In this document: one piece after another, positions 5,198 to 5,561 of the stretch
How positions within the stretch are numbered: position 1 is the stretch's first letter
How the letters are laid out: the number at the start of each line of letters is the position of its first letter
NCBI GenBank assembly: GCA_030650265.1
Contig: JAUSEJ010000375.1
Span: forward strand, 1 to 5,561
DNA from: Dehalococcoidia bacterium
GTDB taxonomy: Bacteria; Chloroflexota; Dehalococcoidia; JACPQF01
Direction of reading: 5' to 3'
Length of the DNA stretch: 5,561 nucleotides
The notes under the pieces: generated by a model
The model's database searches: none
Seen by the model: only the letters and a program-made list of their open reading frames with translations
Told to the model about the DNA's origin: nothing
Position numbers and translations under genes: made by a program

Positions 5198-5561
5198 ATG
5201 GCGCTCACCCTGACAAGACGGCGATTCACAGTAGAACAGTATCACGAGATGGCGGCAGCGGGCATCCTGAACGGAGACGATCGCGTCGAACTGATCGACG
5301 GTGAGGTCACGGAAATGACGCCCATTGGGCCGCGACACGCTTCGTGCGAAAAACGTCTTAATAGCCTTTTGATGAAGACATTTGGGGATGATGTTGTTAT
5401 CGGTGTACACGATCCAGTGACCCTGGACCACTACTCGGAGCCTCAACCCGACCCGGAGCTACTTCGTCCCCGACCCGATTTCTACGGTGCCGGTCACCTG
5501 GCGCCAAAGGACGTTTCCGTTCTTGTCGAAGTGGCCGAGACATCAGCTGAATTGGACCGCC
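5198..5561 (+). CDS. Uma2 family (DUF820) putative endonuclease, N-terminal part, cut by window edge
   Basis: The ATG at 5198 is preceded by AGGAG at 5186-5190 (7-nt spacing) and opens 121 codons with no stop before the window edge. The protein matches the Uma2/DUF820 pattern: RRFTVEQYHEMAAAGIL at 8-24, the conserved DRVELIDGEVTEMTPIGPRH at 28-47, VHDPVTLDHYSEPQPD at 70-85, then RPRPDFY at 90-96 and VLVEVAETS at 108-116. In this PD-(D/E)XK-fold family the likely active-site acids are in ELIDGE (E31 or E36), D85 and E111; the expected Lys further on is outside the window. Family members are usually about 180-200 residues, so roughly two thirds is present. The family is abundant in cyanobacteria, Chloroflexota and Deinococcus, often in many copies, and its biological role is not established. 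It is transcribed divergently from the phosphate genes from its own promoter, so I see no functional link to them. There is no antitoxin-like partner upstream. Confidence 0.92.
   Translation, partial: MALTLTRRRFTVEQYHEMAAAGILNGDDRVELIDGEVTEMTPIGPRHASCEKRLNSLLMKTFGDDVVIGVHDPVTLDHYSEPQPDPELLRPRPDFYGAGHLAPKDVSVLVEVAETSAELDR

Noticed and set aside
5120..5446. Minus-strand open frame opposite the Uma2 gene
   Set aside because: It is antisense to a clear Uma2 protein with promoter and ribosome site; its translation has no recognisable features.
1..5561. tRNA, rRNA, CRISPR array, insertion sequence or prophage signals
   Set aside because: No cloverleaf-like sequence, regularly spaced repeats, transposase motifs or terminal inverted repeats were seen on either strand. 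Intergenic space is small and largely accounted for by promoters.

Overview
The window reads as an ordinary, densely packed bacterial chromosome segment of moderately high GC. Genus cannot be determined. A divergent Uma2-family gene, a PhoU-like (DUF47)/PiT phosphate pair, an AMACR-like CaiB/BaiF enzyme and a Gmad2 lipoprotein, together with TTG starts, suggest an environmental bacterium, possibly Chloroflexota (Dehalococcoidia-like). That assignment is a weak inference from gene content.

Layout: five complete genes and one truncated gene lie on the minus strand, and one truncated gene lies on the plus strand. From right to left on the minus strand these are: a PhoU-like DUF47 protein (TTG start) overlapping by 8 bp a PiT-family phosphate transporter; an 87-bp gap with a likely promoter; a CaiB/BaiF enzyme carrying the alpha-methylacyl-CoA racemase residue set; a 160-bp gap with a near-consensus promoter and a long leader; a Gmad2-domain lipoprotein; a GT4 glycosyltransferase overlapping it by 14 bp; and, joined through a TAATG stop/start overlap, the first 59 codons of a second GT4 glycosyltransferase that runs off the left edge. 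At the right edge, a Uma2-family (DUF820, PD-(D/E)XK-fold) gene is transcribed divergently from its own near-consensus promoter and runs off the window.

How they work together: DUF47 and PiT form a phosphate-uptake module. The lipoprotein and two glycosyltransferases form a tightly coupled unit that probably acts in envelope or exopolysaccharide assembly. The CaiB/BaiF enzyme (acyl-CoA metabolism) appears to be its own transcription unit. Uma2 is a separate accessory gene.

I did not find a clearly new biological system. The points most worth a second look are the lipoprotein/glycosyltransferase coupling, the leader of the lipoprotein gene with two mutually exclusive hairpins at its Shine-Dalgarno sequence, and the 214-bp divergent intergenic region with two promoters and two perfect palindromes.
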